A stretch of DNA of 64,000 nucleotides, from positions 4,670,501 through 4,734,500 of the forward strand of contig NZ_CP134696.1 of NCBI RefSeq assembly GCF_031851795.1, written 5' to 3'. Shown in pieces: positions 17,236 to 24,994 of this stretch; within the stretch, counting starts at the first letter, position 1, and the number at the start of each line of letters is the position of its first letter. Source of the DNA: Pontibacter sp. G13. GTDB lineage: Bacteria; Bacteroidota; Bacteroidia; J057. The notes below the pieces were generated by a model, which saw only the letters and a program-made list of their open reading frames with translations, had not been told where the DNA came from and did not search any database. A program made the position numbers and the translations under genes.

Positions 17236-18717
17236 ATGATGAAGCAATTGCGCCTGACTTTCGGATTGCTGATGCTTGGTTTGACCACAGTCTCCCTCAC
17301 GGCTCAAGACCGTCACAAAATCGAAGTGGAGATTGCTGGATTTACCGGGTCGGAAGCATATCTGGGGTATTATCTCGCCGACAAGACCTACCTGCTCGAC
17401 ACAGCCGCTGTCGAAGACGGAAAATTCGTATTCCAAGGGGACGACCCATTGGACAAAGGGATGTACCTCGTGGTATTTCCACCTGAGAACAACTATTTCG
17501 AGGTCGTGATAGACAAGGACCAGACATTCTCCGTGTCGACTTCCTATCCCGAATTCGTCAAAAACATGAAGGTCAAGGGCTCCAAGGAAAACCAAGTCAT
17601 GTACGATGACCTTCACTTCTTGGATGAACAACGCCAAACTGCGATCGCTCTTCAGGCCGATCTGGAAGGCTTGGAGGAAGGCTCCGAGGCCCATACCGCC
17701 ATCTCCGAGCAATTGGCGGCGATCAGCAATGAAGTAGAAGATTACCGCAACAATTTCATCGCCGAAGATCCTGAGATGCTTTACGCCAAGATGCTCACGT
17801 CCCTCAAGCAGGTGGACGTACCAGAATCTCCCGTGGATGAAAACGGCGAAGAAATCGACCCGAGCTTCCGTTTCCGATACTATCGCGACCACTTCTTTGA
17901 CTATGTGGATTTCACGGATGATCGCCTCCTGCGCACCCCTATCCTGTTCGACAAGGTCAAAACCTACTTCGAAAAGCTCGTGATGAAGCACCCTGACTCC
18001 ATCATCGCACAGATCGATCCCATCATCGAAAAGGCTGGAGACAATTTCGAAGTGTACCAGAACCTCGTCGTGCATTTCACCAACCAATATGCGACCTCCA
18101 AGATCATGGGCATGGATGCTGTCTATGTACACATGGTCGAGCAGTACTACATGCACGAGGAAAAGACGCCTTGGGTAGATGAGGAGCAGCGCAAAAAGAT
18201 GAGAGATCGCGCATATGCGACCTCCAAGACCATTCTTGGTCGCCCAGCACCTGATTTCTCCGTGAAGGACATCAATGGCGATACCCAATCCGTTCATGGA
18301 ATTGAGGCGGAATACACGCTCCTGTATTTTTGGGATTATGATTGCGGCCACTGCAAGACCATTACCCCCAAGTTGAGCGAGGCGCTGAAAGACTACTCCG
18401 AGTACGATATCAAGCTCATGTCCGTCAACATCAACGGCGATGAGACTGTCTGGAAGGAGCGCGTGAAGAAATACGAGCTGGATCAGGATTTCATGATCCC
18501 AACCCACGATGCGTATCGGACCAGTGGTTTCGACCAGTTGTACGATATCCGCTCTACGCCACGATTGTTCATCCTCGACAAGGACAAGAAGATCGTAGCC
18601 AAGCAGATCTCCGTGGAGAGTATGCGCGAGATTTTGGATTCCATGCTCGGCATCGAGCGCCCAGCGGAGCCTGAGTCTGAAAATGCGAGCGAAGAGAGTG
18701 AATCTGCTGGTCATTAG
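17236..18717 (+). CDS. TlpA-like thiol-disulfide protein with DUF4369-like N-terminus
   Basis: 493 residues, exported (signal peptide about 1-23). The N-terminal beta domain (about 27-115; AYLGYYLADKTYLLDTAAV, FVFQGDDPLDKGMYLVVF) is DUF4369-like. A helical middle (about 120-330) resembles DUF5106. The C-terminal AhpC/TSA-thioredoxin domain (about 334-475) carries the active-site pair CGHC at 370-373 in YFWDYDCGHCKTITPKL and the cis-Pro region STPRLFILDKDKK. It probably acts in periplasmic thiol-disulfide exchange; the partner is unknown. It is the first of three tandem homologues. Its C-terminal half and its terminator have a close copy in the next gene. Confidence 0.9.
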   Translation: MMKQLRLTFGLLMLGLTTVSLTAQDRHKIEVEIAGFTGSEAYLGYYLADKTYLLDTAAVEDGKFVFQGDDPLDKGMYLVVFPPENNYFEVVIDKDQTFSVSTSYPEFVKNMKVKGSKENQVMYDDLHFLDEQRQTAIALQADLEGLEEGSEAHTAISEQLAAISNEVEDYRNNFIAEDPEMLYAKMLTSLKQVDVPESPVDENGEEIDPSFRFRYYRDHFFDYVDFTDDRLLRTPILFDKVKTYFEKLVMKHPDSIIAQIDPIIEKAGDNFEVYQNLVVHFTNQYATSKIMGMDAVYVHMVEQYYMHEEKTPWVDEEQRKKMRDRAYATSKTILGRPAPDFSVKDINGDTQSVHGIEAEYTLLYFWDYDCGHCKTITPKLSEALKDYSEYDIKLMSVNINGDETVWKERVKKYELDQDFMIPTHDAYRTSGFDQLYDIRSTPRLFILDKDKKIVAKQISVESMREILDSMLGIERPAEPESENASEESESAGH

Positions 18718-18737
18718 ACCGTTTTCACTTCTATCAC

Positions 18738-18776
18738 ATCGGGCGAGGTTCTAGCGAATCTCGCCCGATTTCTTTT
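18738..18776 (+). terminator. terminator of the first TlpA-like gene
   Basis: Perfect 10-bp stem ATCGGGCGAG / CTCGCCCGAT with a 12-nt loop, then TTCTTTTG. The same hairpin, with one mismatch, follows the next gene. Confidence 0.85.
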
Positions 18777-18851
18777 GCGGGGTTGAAGAAACTTGGGTAG
18801 TTTCTAGACAGGATGGCGGTTTTCTCAGCTTTCCGACCTTTCAACTGTAAG

Positions 18852-19514
18852 ATGCTTATGTTTAGACCTATCACAACCATAGTAGGGGTGTCCCTCCTAC
18901 TCTTTGGCGCAATTACCTCATGTGCCCAGTCTCATCCCGGTCCTCAGGAACCTGAGGCTGCCTCCTCCTTGAATGCTCAGGCTCCCTTCCATAAAGGGAT
19001 CATCACCCTAGAACGACCTCCAGACCCAAAACTCGGGGAGTTGGCACCTGATTTTTCGATCATCGATATGGATGGAGTCCCCCAATCGGTTCATGGGATT
19101 GAGGCCACCTACACTTTGCTGTATTTCTGGGATTATGAATGTAAGCGCAGTATGTCCTTCGCACCATTGCTTACTGCAGCATTGGAGGATTACAAAGCAT
19201 ACGATATCAAGCTCATGTCCGTCAACATCAATGGCGATGAGACTGTCTGGAAGGAGCGCGTGAAGGCACTCAAGTTAGATCAGGATTATATGGTTCCGCT
19301 TCACGACCCGTATCTTAAGAGTGGTTTCGCCCAGTTGTACGCTATTCTCTCTACGCCACGATTGTTCATCCTCGACAAGGACAAGAAGCTAGTAGCCAGA
19401 TGGATCTCCGTGGAGATGATGCGCGAAATTTTGGACCATGAGCTCGGCATCGAGCGCCCAGCAGAGCCTGAGTCTGAAAATGCGAGCGAAGAGGTTAAGT
19501 CTGCCGGCCAGTAG
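18852..19514 (+). CDS. truncated TlpA-like lipoprotein paralog without CxxC
   Basis: 220 residues from the Met at 18852 (the frame opens at 18813). The N-terminus is a lipoprotein signal with lipobox ITSC (Cys24). A short linker leads straight to the thioredoxin-like domain; the DUF4369-like and helical parts of its neighbours are missing. From QSVHGIEA to the end it is nearly a copy of the preceding protein, including the tail GIERPAEPESENASEE. The active-site pair is lost: DYDCGHCKTI in the neighbour corresponds to DYECKRSMSF here. Redox catalysis is therefore unlikely. Partial duplication including the terminator, followed by change centred on the active site, explains this. It may have a binding role or be decaying, although the frame is intact. 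Confidence 0.85.
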   Translation: MLMFRPITTIVGVSLLLFGAITSCAQSHPGPQEPEAASSLNAQAPFHKGIITLERPPDPKLGELAPDFSIIDMDGVPQSVHGIEATYTLLYFWDYECKRSMSFAPLLTAALEDYKAYDIKLMSVNINGDETVWKERVKALKLDQDYMVPLHDPYLKSGFAQLYAILSTPRLFILDKDKKLVARWISVEMMREILDHELGIERPAEPESENASEEVKSAGQ

Positions 19515-19536
19515 GCCATATCACTCCCTTCAACAA

Positions 19537-19577
19537 CATCGGACGAGGTTCTAGCGAATCTCGCCCGATTCCTTTTT
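19537..19577 (+). terminator. terminator of the truncated TlpA paralog
   Basis: ATCGGACGAG / CTCGCCCGAT, 10-bp stem with one mismatch and the same 12-nt loop as the terminator at 18738, followed by TCCTTTTTCGG. It was evidently duplicated together with the gene end. Confidence 0.8.
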
Positions 19578-19634
19578 CGGGGTTGTGGGGAAATTGGTAT
19601 CTTGGCTTTCCGAAAATTGAACCAATTAGCTGAC

Positions 19635-21116
19635 ATGCGAAATCAACTGACGATTCTGCTGTGTATCCTCGGGATGGGTTGGATGGCATCTTGCTCCAAT
19701 TCTACCGGTTCCACCGAGACAACAGGTAGCACAGTGGTAGCTGCCGTGGACAACACACCTGCAGACGACCACTACGATATCACCCTCAATATCCCCAATC
19801 AGACTGCCGATACTGCGGTGCTGGCCTATTACATGGGCGACAACCGCTACGTTAAGGACACGGCGCTGAGAGTGGGCTCCGAGTTCAAATTCCAAGGAGA
19901 TGAGCCGCTGCCGAAAGGACTCTATCTGGCGGTGTTCATGCCGGGCAACAACTTCTTTGATTTCGTGGTCGGCAAGGATCAGACGTTTACCCTGACGACC
20001 GATACTACCGATCTGGCTGGAAATATGCAGGTCGATGGCGCTGCGGACAATGCACTATTCTATGAGCATGTCCAATACCTCAACAGTCAGCGAGTCAAGA
20101 TGGAGGAGCTGTCCAAGCAACGTCAAGCACTTGCCGAGGGAGATGCACAGATTCAGCCGTTGGAGGATCAGATGAAGGCATTGAATGAAGAGGTGATGAA
20201 TACCCGCAAGGAGCTCAAAGCCAATAATCCTCACTCTTTGGCTGTCAAAATCTTGACCGCTTCCGATGCCCCGCAGGTGCCAGATGCTCCAGAAGGTGCT
20301 CCCGAGGATTTCCAATACCGATACTACAAGGCCCACTATTGGGACAATCTCGATATCGCCAATGATGGCCTTATGCGTACGCCCATCATGGACAAGAAAG
20401 TCGATGAATACCTCGATCGTCTCGTGATGCAGCATCCTGATTCCCTCATCGGGGAGGTAGATAGCCTGCTCATGCGCTCCAAGATGAACGATGAGACCTT
20501 TCAGCACTACCTCGCGTACCTCTTGAACAAGTATGCCGACAAGGCCAACAAGATCATGGGCATGGACGCGGTGTACCTGCATATCGTGGAGAAGTACTAT
20601 GCAGCGGGCGAAGCTTGGTGGATGGACCCAGACGCATTGGAAGACATCATCGAAAAGGCCGAAAAACTCAGCCCGATCATCATCGGTCGCCAAGGCAAAG
20701 ACTTCGGTGCGAAGGATGAAAATGGCCAGCTCAAGACCTTGTTTGGGGAGCAGGCTGAATTGACTATCCTCTACTTCTGGGACTACGACTGTGGCCGATG
20801 CAAGAAAGTGACCCCAGAACTGGCCAAGATCTACCCAGACTACAAGGATCAGGGCGTTGCGCTCTACACCGTCTCTATCAATGGTGATGACGATACTTGG
20901 AAGAAAAAACTCAAGGAGTACGGGCTGACCGGTATCGGTGCTACCAATGTGGCAGATCCTTACCGTAGCTCAGGATTTGATGACAAGTACAACATCAACT
21001 CCACGCCCAAGATCTTTATCCTCGACAAGGACAAGGTCATCCGCTACAAGTGGATCGGCGTAGACCAACTCCCTGAGATCCTCGACCGCGAATTGAACGG
21101 CGAGACTGAGGAGTAA
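19635..21116 (+). CDS. TlpA-like lipoprotein with DUF4369-like N-terminus
   Basis: 493 residues from the Met at 19635. The frame opens at 19602, but only the later Met gives a lipoprotein signal, with lipobox MASC (Cys20). It has the same layout as the first tandem gene: a DUF4369-like beta domain (YYMGDNRYVKDTALRV, FKFQGDEPLPKGLYLAVF), a charged helical middle, and a C-terminal thioredoxin domain with CGRC (about 386-389) in YFWDYDCGRCKKVTPEL and STPKIFILDKDK. It is the least similar of the three and probably the oldest duplicate. The lipid anchor would hold it at a membrane, with the redox site in the periplasm. Confidence 0.9.
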   Translation: MRNQLTILLCILGMGWMASCSNSTGSTETTGSTVVAAVDNTPADDHYDITLNIPNQTADTAVLAYYMGDNRYVKDTALRVGSEFKFQGDEPLPKGLYLAVFMPGNNFFDFVVGKDQTFTLTTDTTDLAGNMQVDGAADNALFYEHVQYLNSQRVKMEELSKQRQALAEGDAQIQPLEDQMKALNEEVMNTRKELKANNPHSLAVKILTASDAPQVPDAPEGAPEDFQYRYYKAHYWDNLDIANDGLMRTPIMDKKVDEYLDRLVMQHPDSLIGEVDSLLMRSKMNDETFQHYLAYLLNKYADKANKIMGMDAVYLHIVEKYYAAGEAWWMDPDALEDIIEKAEKLSPIIIGRQGKDFGAKDENGQLKTLFGEQAELTILYFWDYDCGRCKKVTPELAKIYPDYKDQGVALYTVSINGDDDTWKKKLKEYGLTGIGATNVADPYRSSGFDDKYNINSTPKIFILDKDKVIRYKWIGVDQLPEILDRELNGETEE

Positions 21117-21134
21117 GCGAAACGATAATCAAAT

Positions 21135-21180
21135 AATCGCCCCATCTGGAATTGACCAGATGGGGCGATTGGGTTTGTTG
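21135..21180. terminator. bidirectional terminator between convergent genes
   Basis: Perfect 15-bp inverted repeat AATCGCCCCATCTGG / CCAGATGGGGCGATT with loop AATTGA, then GGGTTTGTTG on the plus side. It serves the TlpA-like gene ending at 21116 and the minus-strand gene ending at 21192. Confidence 0.85.
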
Positions 21181-21191
21181 GGCGATGATTT

Positions 21192-21707
21192 CTATTTGAA
21201 GAGCTGGACCATGCAGTTGTCAGTCTGGATGAATCCGCCTGCGTCATAGGAGGCGGAATAACTGATCGTGAGGGAGTCGCCTTGGAAGAAATTTCCAGAT
21301 CCGGAGAAGGTGTATGAAATGGCTCCGCAATCGACTGTCTGCTCTGCGATCTCTAGTGCTGTGCCTATGACATCGGCAGTCAGGCGGATTTCTCCACTCG
21401 GGCAGGCATAGTCGCCTAGGTCCAAGAGGTAGACTTGCAGATCATTGTCTGGCTTCCGCTCTAGGGAAACCTTGTGGAAATCGGAGGTGGAGATACAGCC
21501 ACCATAATCGGAGTGGTAGGAACCCAAGTAGGAATTGAGGTCTACGGTCTCGCACAACTCCCCGGCAAATCCCGATGGGCATGTACAGGAACCATCGTCG
21601 CAGACGCCTCCATTTTGACACTCGGTAGTTTCGCAGGGCTCTTTTTTGCAGGAGGAAATTCCGGCGAACAGGCCGAATATGAGGCAGGAGAAAATCAGTT
21701 GTTTCAT
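21192..21707 (-). CDS. lipoprotein with EGF-like domain
   Basis: 171 residues from the Met at 21707; the frame opens at 21776, but only this start gives a signal peptide. The lipobox is ISSC, followed by KKEPCETTECQNGGVCDDG and CTCPSGFAGELC, a six-Cys EGF-like module (about 24-54). The remaining 115 residues are a beta-rich domain of the kind found in small Bacteroidota lipoproteins, with several Cys. Function is unknown; EGF-like modules here probably serve structure or protein binding at the cell surface. Confidence 0.85.
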   Translation of the reverse strand: MKQLIFSCLIFGLFAGISSCKKEPCETTECQNGGVCDDGSCTCPSGFAGELCETVDLNSYLGSYHSDYGGCISTSDFHKVSLERKPDNDLQVYLLDLGDYACPSGEIRLTADVIGTALEIAEQTVDCGAISYTFSGSGNFFQGDSLTISYSASYDAGGFIQTDNCMVQLFK

Positions 21708-21857
21708 TGGCCAATAAAGGTTAGGTCTATCGCTGTCTGTGGAGGTGAATCGAGCAGCTTCAAGAAAGATAGCCATAATATCATTTGATTAGGGGGGCAA
21801 AATGGCTGTATGCTTAGGACAACTGATGGCGGGATGTACCTACCGAATGTAGGGTAG

Positions 21858-22020
21858 GCGGCTAAAGCGTCAGAATCGAGTTTTTGACTTGATCTCTAGC
21901 CCGGACACGGCGTCAGGGAAATCCTCACTTGACCCATCAGGCTCGGTTTCCCTTTCTGGTTTCCGAGCAAGATCTCGGCGCAAAAATCCTCGATTCATAC
22001 TGAGGAGCTACTCAAGCCGC
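21858..22020. other. non-coding region closed by a long-range inverted repeat
   Basis: Outer arms GCGGCT (21858) and AGCCGC (ends 22020), then AATCGAG-TTTTTG (21874-21886) pairing with CAAAAA-tc-CTCGATT (21981-21995). Inside lies a smaller hairpin with GCTCGG / CCGAGC arms. The region 21.71-22.28 kb has no convincing gene. A branched RNA or a small mobile-element remnant are both possible. Confidence 0.4.
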
Positions 22021-22062
22021 CATTTTTGCAGATCATAGTGGGGCTATGTTCGAAAAAATGGC
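22019..22062. repeat. imperfect hairpin GCCATTTTT / AAAAAATGGC
   Basis: Outer arms of 9-10 bp and inner arms ATAG / CTAT. It directly adjoins the inverted-repeat region to its left. No T-run follows it in either direction. Confidence 0.4.
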
Positions 22063-22277
22063 CCATTGAGGGATTCCGGAAATGGGCGTTTGCAGCCTAA
22101 AGAGTAAGCATAAGTGGGAAGGAAAAAGTAATGGGAGAATTTTGCGAAGGAATCGTCTTCGAAGGCAAGAAAGAAAAATGAAGCTTGGTGGTCCAAGTGA
22201 AATTTTTCTGCCGCAGAATTCGGATACGAGATCGAGTAAAAGGCCGCATGACTTTTGGATTCACACGAAGACAGCTT

Positions 22278-22460
22278 CAAAAAAAACAAGGGCGCCTTTC
22301 GGCACCCTCTCCAGTTCCAGATTGGTTATGAAGATTCTTGAATTACTCCCGAAGGAGTCGTAGAAAAGGCAAGCTTCAAACATTATGCAAGAATGCTTGC
22401 CCCAGTTTTGGTTTTCAGGCCAGTGACCTGAAACGTGATTTCCCTTTCAAATGACCTATG
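22278..22460 (-). ncRNA. candidate structured small RNA with terminator
   Basis: On the minus strand four hairpins follow one another with no plausible coding frame: TTTCAGG / CCTGAAA (about 22431-22410), GGCAAGC / GCTTGCC (about 22402-22369), ACTCC-TTCG-GGAGT with a stable UUCG tetraloop (about 22359-22346), and a final stem AGGGtGCC-GAAA-GGCgCCCT followed by TTGTTTTTTTTG (22308-22278), which is a good Rho-independent terminator. No gene lies upstream that this terminator could serve; the nearest minus-strand gene has its own terminator at 22786. The 5' end is a guess, placed after CACCTTTG at about 22465. It does not match 6S, tmRNA, RNase P or a riboswitch I can recognise. Confidence 0.45.
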
Positions 22461-22472
22461 ACAAAGGTGCAG

Positions 22473-22499
22473 ATTACGCGCTTATCATACATGCGTAAT
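22473..22499. promoter_or_regulatory. inverted repeat upstream of the candidate small RNA
   Basis: Perfect 7-bp arms ATTACGC / GCGTAAT separated by 13 nt. It lies just before the proposed RNA start, where it could be an operator or a leader hairpin. Confidence 0.35.
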
Positions 22500-22604
22500 T
22501 CTACCTGTTTTTCATTTAGGTACTGTTACTAGGGTAAAATGATAAGCTGGGTAGAATCATACGGTGTTGGGGAAAATATGCTGGTGGGCTTGCATTCCAG
22601 AAGC

Positions 22605-22763
22605 GTGCGGCTGGTAGGTGAGGCGTGAAGGATGGGAACGGTGCGAGGCACGAGCAGTCCGGAGCCCTCAGCGGAGGACGGAGCTTGCGAACCCGTGGAC
22701 AGCCTGACTCGGCGAAAAGGCTGCCAGTCAGGGATCTGAGTCCAGGCACGCCGAGGCACGCCC
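22605..22763 (-). repeat. structured intergenic repeat, copy 5 (type A)
   Basis: 159 bp in reverse orientation. The 7-bp stem reads CTCGGCG / CGCCGAG, a compensated change from the usual CCCGGCG / CGCCGGG. It lies directly behind the terminator of the minus-strand cytochrome gene, in the same orientation as that gene. Confidence 0.85.
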
Positions 22764-22774
22764 AAAACCATCTC

Positions 22775-22820
22775 CCAAAACAAACAGCCATCCAAGCGGG
22801 AAAATCCTACTTGGATGGCT
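22775..22820 (-). terminator. terminator of the membrane cytochrome c gene
   Basis: Perfect 11-bp stem AGCCATCCAAG / CTTGGATGGCT with a 13-nt loop; on the minus strand it is followed by GTTTGTTTTGGG. It lies 26 bp after the stop codon. Confidence 0.8.
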
Positions 22821-22845
22821 GGGCATATTGGATGCTAGGTCCAGA

Positions 22846-23499
22846 TTATGGACGGAAGCTCTTCACGTAAGCGGTCAAAGCTTTGACTTCATCCTCGGTA
22901 AGTCCGGGGTATGGAGGCATGGCGTTTTTACCATTGGCGAGCAATTCAGCGATTTCAGCGTCAGTAGCAACACTTTCGCTCAATTTTTTGGCGCCGGACA
23001 ACCCGAGTGCACCGTCTTCCCCGTGGCAGGAAATACAGTTGTACTGTTTGAACAGCACCTTGCCATGAGCTACGATGTCGTAATTGGCATCCGCAGGGTC
23101 GGTGACCAATTCAGCGGGAGCGACATCTGCCAATTCTTGCGGCTTCGCTTTTGCGGCCTTGTTCATCTCGCCGATCCCGTAGGCACCTACCAAGAAAAGG
23201 AGGGACAAACCTGCGAGCGCGATATTTTCACGTTTGTAGCCGATGACGGCCAAAGGAATGGAGGCGAGCACGATGCCGATTTTCACCCATACCATCGGGG
23301 TGGTCTGAGCGCCCATCACCAACATGCCGATCCCTGTGAGGAGGAACAAGAAGCTGATGACCATCTCGGAGATGCGAGCCCACTTGGGCCAGGAAGCGAG
23401 TTTCTCCTTGTTGACGATCAAGAGGATAAACTTGACCAAGTAGATGAGGAGAAACAAAGTCACCACCAAGCGGTGGGTATGCAACAATCCAGTGTACAT
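22846..23499 (-). CDS. membrane protein with C-terminal cytochrome c domain
   Basis: 217 residues. The N-terminal half has four membrane helices (about 10-29, 45-63, 69-87 and 94-110) arranged like SirB2-type small membrane proteins, with His7 and His9 near the start. The C-terminal half (about 138-217) is a class I cytochrome c: heme site CISCH at 155-159 and likely axial Met194 in NAMPPYPGL. The heme domain should face the periplasm, anchored by the helices. It is likely to carry electrons between a membrane complex and another cytochrome, but no partner gene is adjacent. The final KALTAYVKSFRP helix is complete, so the protein is not truncated. Confidence 0.85.
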   Translation of the reverse strand: MYTGLLHTHRLVVTLFLLIYLVKFILLIVNKEKLASWPKWARISEMVISFLFLLTGIGMLVMGAQTTPMVWVKIGIVLASIPLAVIGYKRENIALAGLSLLFLVGAYGIGEMNKAAKAKPQELADVAPAELVTDPADANYDIVAHGKVLFKQYNCISCHGEDGALGLSGAKKLSESVATDAEIAELLANGKNAMPPYPGLTEDEVKALTAYVKSFRP

Positions 23500-23681
23500 A
23501 AGGGTCTGCGATTTTTGGTAAGTCCTCCAAAGTTCATGGATTCGGGCAAGACTACCAAATGCTGGTGAAAAAGGCGAGAAAAATCATGGCGGGAGTGGTG
23601 GTTCTGGCTAGGGGGCAGTCTGTCAATTGTTTACAGAAAGGTGTATATTCGCACGTCGCAAAACAAGAGACAGTTAACCCA

Positions 23682-24431
23682 ATGAAATTACTTGAAGGAA
23701 AAATTGCCCTGGTAACAGGAGCTACTCGAGGAATCGGACGCGCCATTGCGGAAACCTTCGCCAAGCAAGGTGCAACGGTCGTTTTCACTTATCGCTCGTC
23801 CGTGGAAAAGGCGCAATCGTTGGAGGAATCCCTCAAGGCTGAGGGGGCTGAATGCCTGTCCTTCCAAGCAGACGCCGCTGATTTTGAAGCTACTCAAAAC
23901 GTCATAAACGGTACTTTGGAGAAATTCGGCCGCATCGACGTCATCGTCAACAATGCCGGTATCACCAAGGACAACCTGCTCCTCCGTATGAGCGAAGAGC
24001 AGTGGGATCAGGTCATCAACACCAACCTGAACTCCGTCTTCTACACTACCAAGGCTGCCCTCCGTGCCATGCTCAAGCAGCGTGCGGGTTCCATCATCAA
24101 CATCAGTTCTGTAGTAGGACTGCAAGGTAATGCGGGACAGGCCAACTACGCCGCTTCCAAAGCAGGTATGGTCGGATTCACCAAGTCCATGGCCCGTGAG
24201 GTCGGAAGCCGCGGTATCCGTGCCAATGTCGTTGCCCCAGGATTCATCGCTACCGAGATGACTGCCGAATTGCCTGAAAAGGAGTTGGCCACTTGGTTGG
24301 AAGGAATTCCGTTGAAGCGTGCGGGTGAGCCTCAAGATGTGGCTGATCTATGTGTATTCCTCGCTTCTGACATGTCCAACTACATCACCGGACAGGTTTT
24401 CAATGTAGACGGCGGAATGGTCATGGCCTAA
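23682..24431 (+). CDS. fabG: 3-oxoacyl-[acyl-carrier-protein] reductase FabG
   Basis: 249 residues, short-chain dehydrogenase. It reduces 3-oxoacyl-ACP with NADPH in fatty acid elongation, in the cytoplasm. The cofactor motif TGATRGIG (12-19), NNAGITKDNLLLRM, the Ser of INISSVVG, and the catalytic YAASK pair are present, as is the C-terminal NVDGGMVMA typical of FabG. The frame opens at 23559, but its first 41 codons are not FabG-like; the ATG at 23682 gives the standard MKLLEGKIALVTG start. It stands alone, divergent from the cytochrome gene and followed by its own terminator. Confidence 0.95.
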   Translation: MKLLEGKIALVTGATRGIGRAIAETFAKQGATVVFTYRSSVEKAQSLEESLKAEGAECLSFQADAADFEATQNVINGTLEKFGRIDVIVNNAGITKDNLLLRMSEEQWDQVINTNLNSVFYTTKAALRAMLKQRAGSIINISSVVGLQGNAGQANYAASKAGMVGFTKSMAREVGSRGIRANVVAPGFIATEMTAELPEKELATWLEGIPLKRAGEPQDVADLCVFLASDMSNYITGQVFNVDGGMVMA

Positions 24432-24456
24432 TCGCCTAGATCCTGCTGACAGCATA

Positions 24457-24491
24457 CAGGCCGTTCCTTTTGGGGACGGCCTGATTTTTTT
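24457..24491 (+). terminator. terminator of fabG
   Basis: CAGGCCGT / ACGGCCTG 8-bp stem plus inner CC / GG, followed by ATTTTTTTGG. It lies 25 bp after the fabG stop. Confidence 0.9.
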
Positions 24492-24520
24492 GGTGGCAAA
24501 AGACATAAGGACCAATGAGG

Positions 24521-24800
24521 TTGTAGGTACTTGAGACCGTGGCGTCCACAAGGGAGTGCCATTACGGTAGAATAGGGAAGTATGAATCGAGCCGTTGTAG
24601 GTGCTTGAGACCGTGGCGTCCACAAGGGAGCAACGCCATTACGGTAGAATGGGAAAGTATGAATCGAGCCGTTGTAGGTGCTTGAGACCGTGGCGTCCAC
24701 AAGGGAGCGCCATTACGGTAGAATGGGAAAGTATGAATCGAGCCGTTGTAGGTGCTTGAGACCGTGGCGTCCACAAGGGAGCGCCACTACAGTAGAATGA
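24521..24800. repeat. tandem repeat, four units of about 74 bp
   Basis: Units start with GTTGTAGGT at 24521, 24594, 24671 and 24745, so the periods are 73, 77 and 74 bp. The 77-bp period comes from a 3-bp insertion. Each unit holds two small inverted repeats, GTGG-CGT-CCAC and CCATT-ACGGTAG-AATGG; the second is changed in the last unit. The unit length is not a multiple of three and there are no unique spacers, so it is neither a coding repeat nor a CRISPR. Short minus-strand frames through it are by-products. The rest of 24.80-24.99 kb shows nothing. Confidence 0.9.
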
Positions 24801-24994
24801 GGAGGTTGGGAGACGGGTACAGGATTTAGGGCTAGCGGGTATGGGGACATTATCTTATCTTGGATGGGAAGTCGCAAGTTTGCCTGCAAGGAACGGTGTA
24901 AAGAACTTCCCACTTCTCTGTACCACATTCCAGACCCATTCGTAACTTGTGGGACGGAAACCACTTGGCTCCTTTCTGACCTTTATCTACCGAA

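Noticed and set aside
17212-18714. A 500-codon open frame on the minus strand opposite the first TlpA-like gene
   Set aside because: It mirrors the plus-strand gene almost end to end, and its translation has no family features. The plus-strand protein has a signal peptide, known domains and an active site. The open antisense frame is a by-product of codon use.
18813-19514. Calling the truncated TlpA paralog a pseudogene
   Set aside because: The frame is intact, a proper lipoprotein signal precedes it and its terminator is kept, so it is described as a gene with a lost active site.
22278-22500. Cobalamin riboswitch, 6S RNA or tmRNA
   Set aside because: A GGTCACTGGCC stretch looks superficially like the B12 box, but the rest of the consensus is missing and no transport gene follows. 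The serial small hairpins do not match the long 6S rod, and no tRNA-like end is present.
24428-24774. Overlapping minus-strand frames starting MDATVSSTYNGSIHT across the tandem repeat
   Set aside because: The 73-77 bp period shifts the frame between units, so the same start recurs in different frames without one continuous repeat protein.
24521-24800. CRISPR array
   Set aside because: The whole 74-bp unit is repeated and there are no unique spacers or cas genes.
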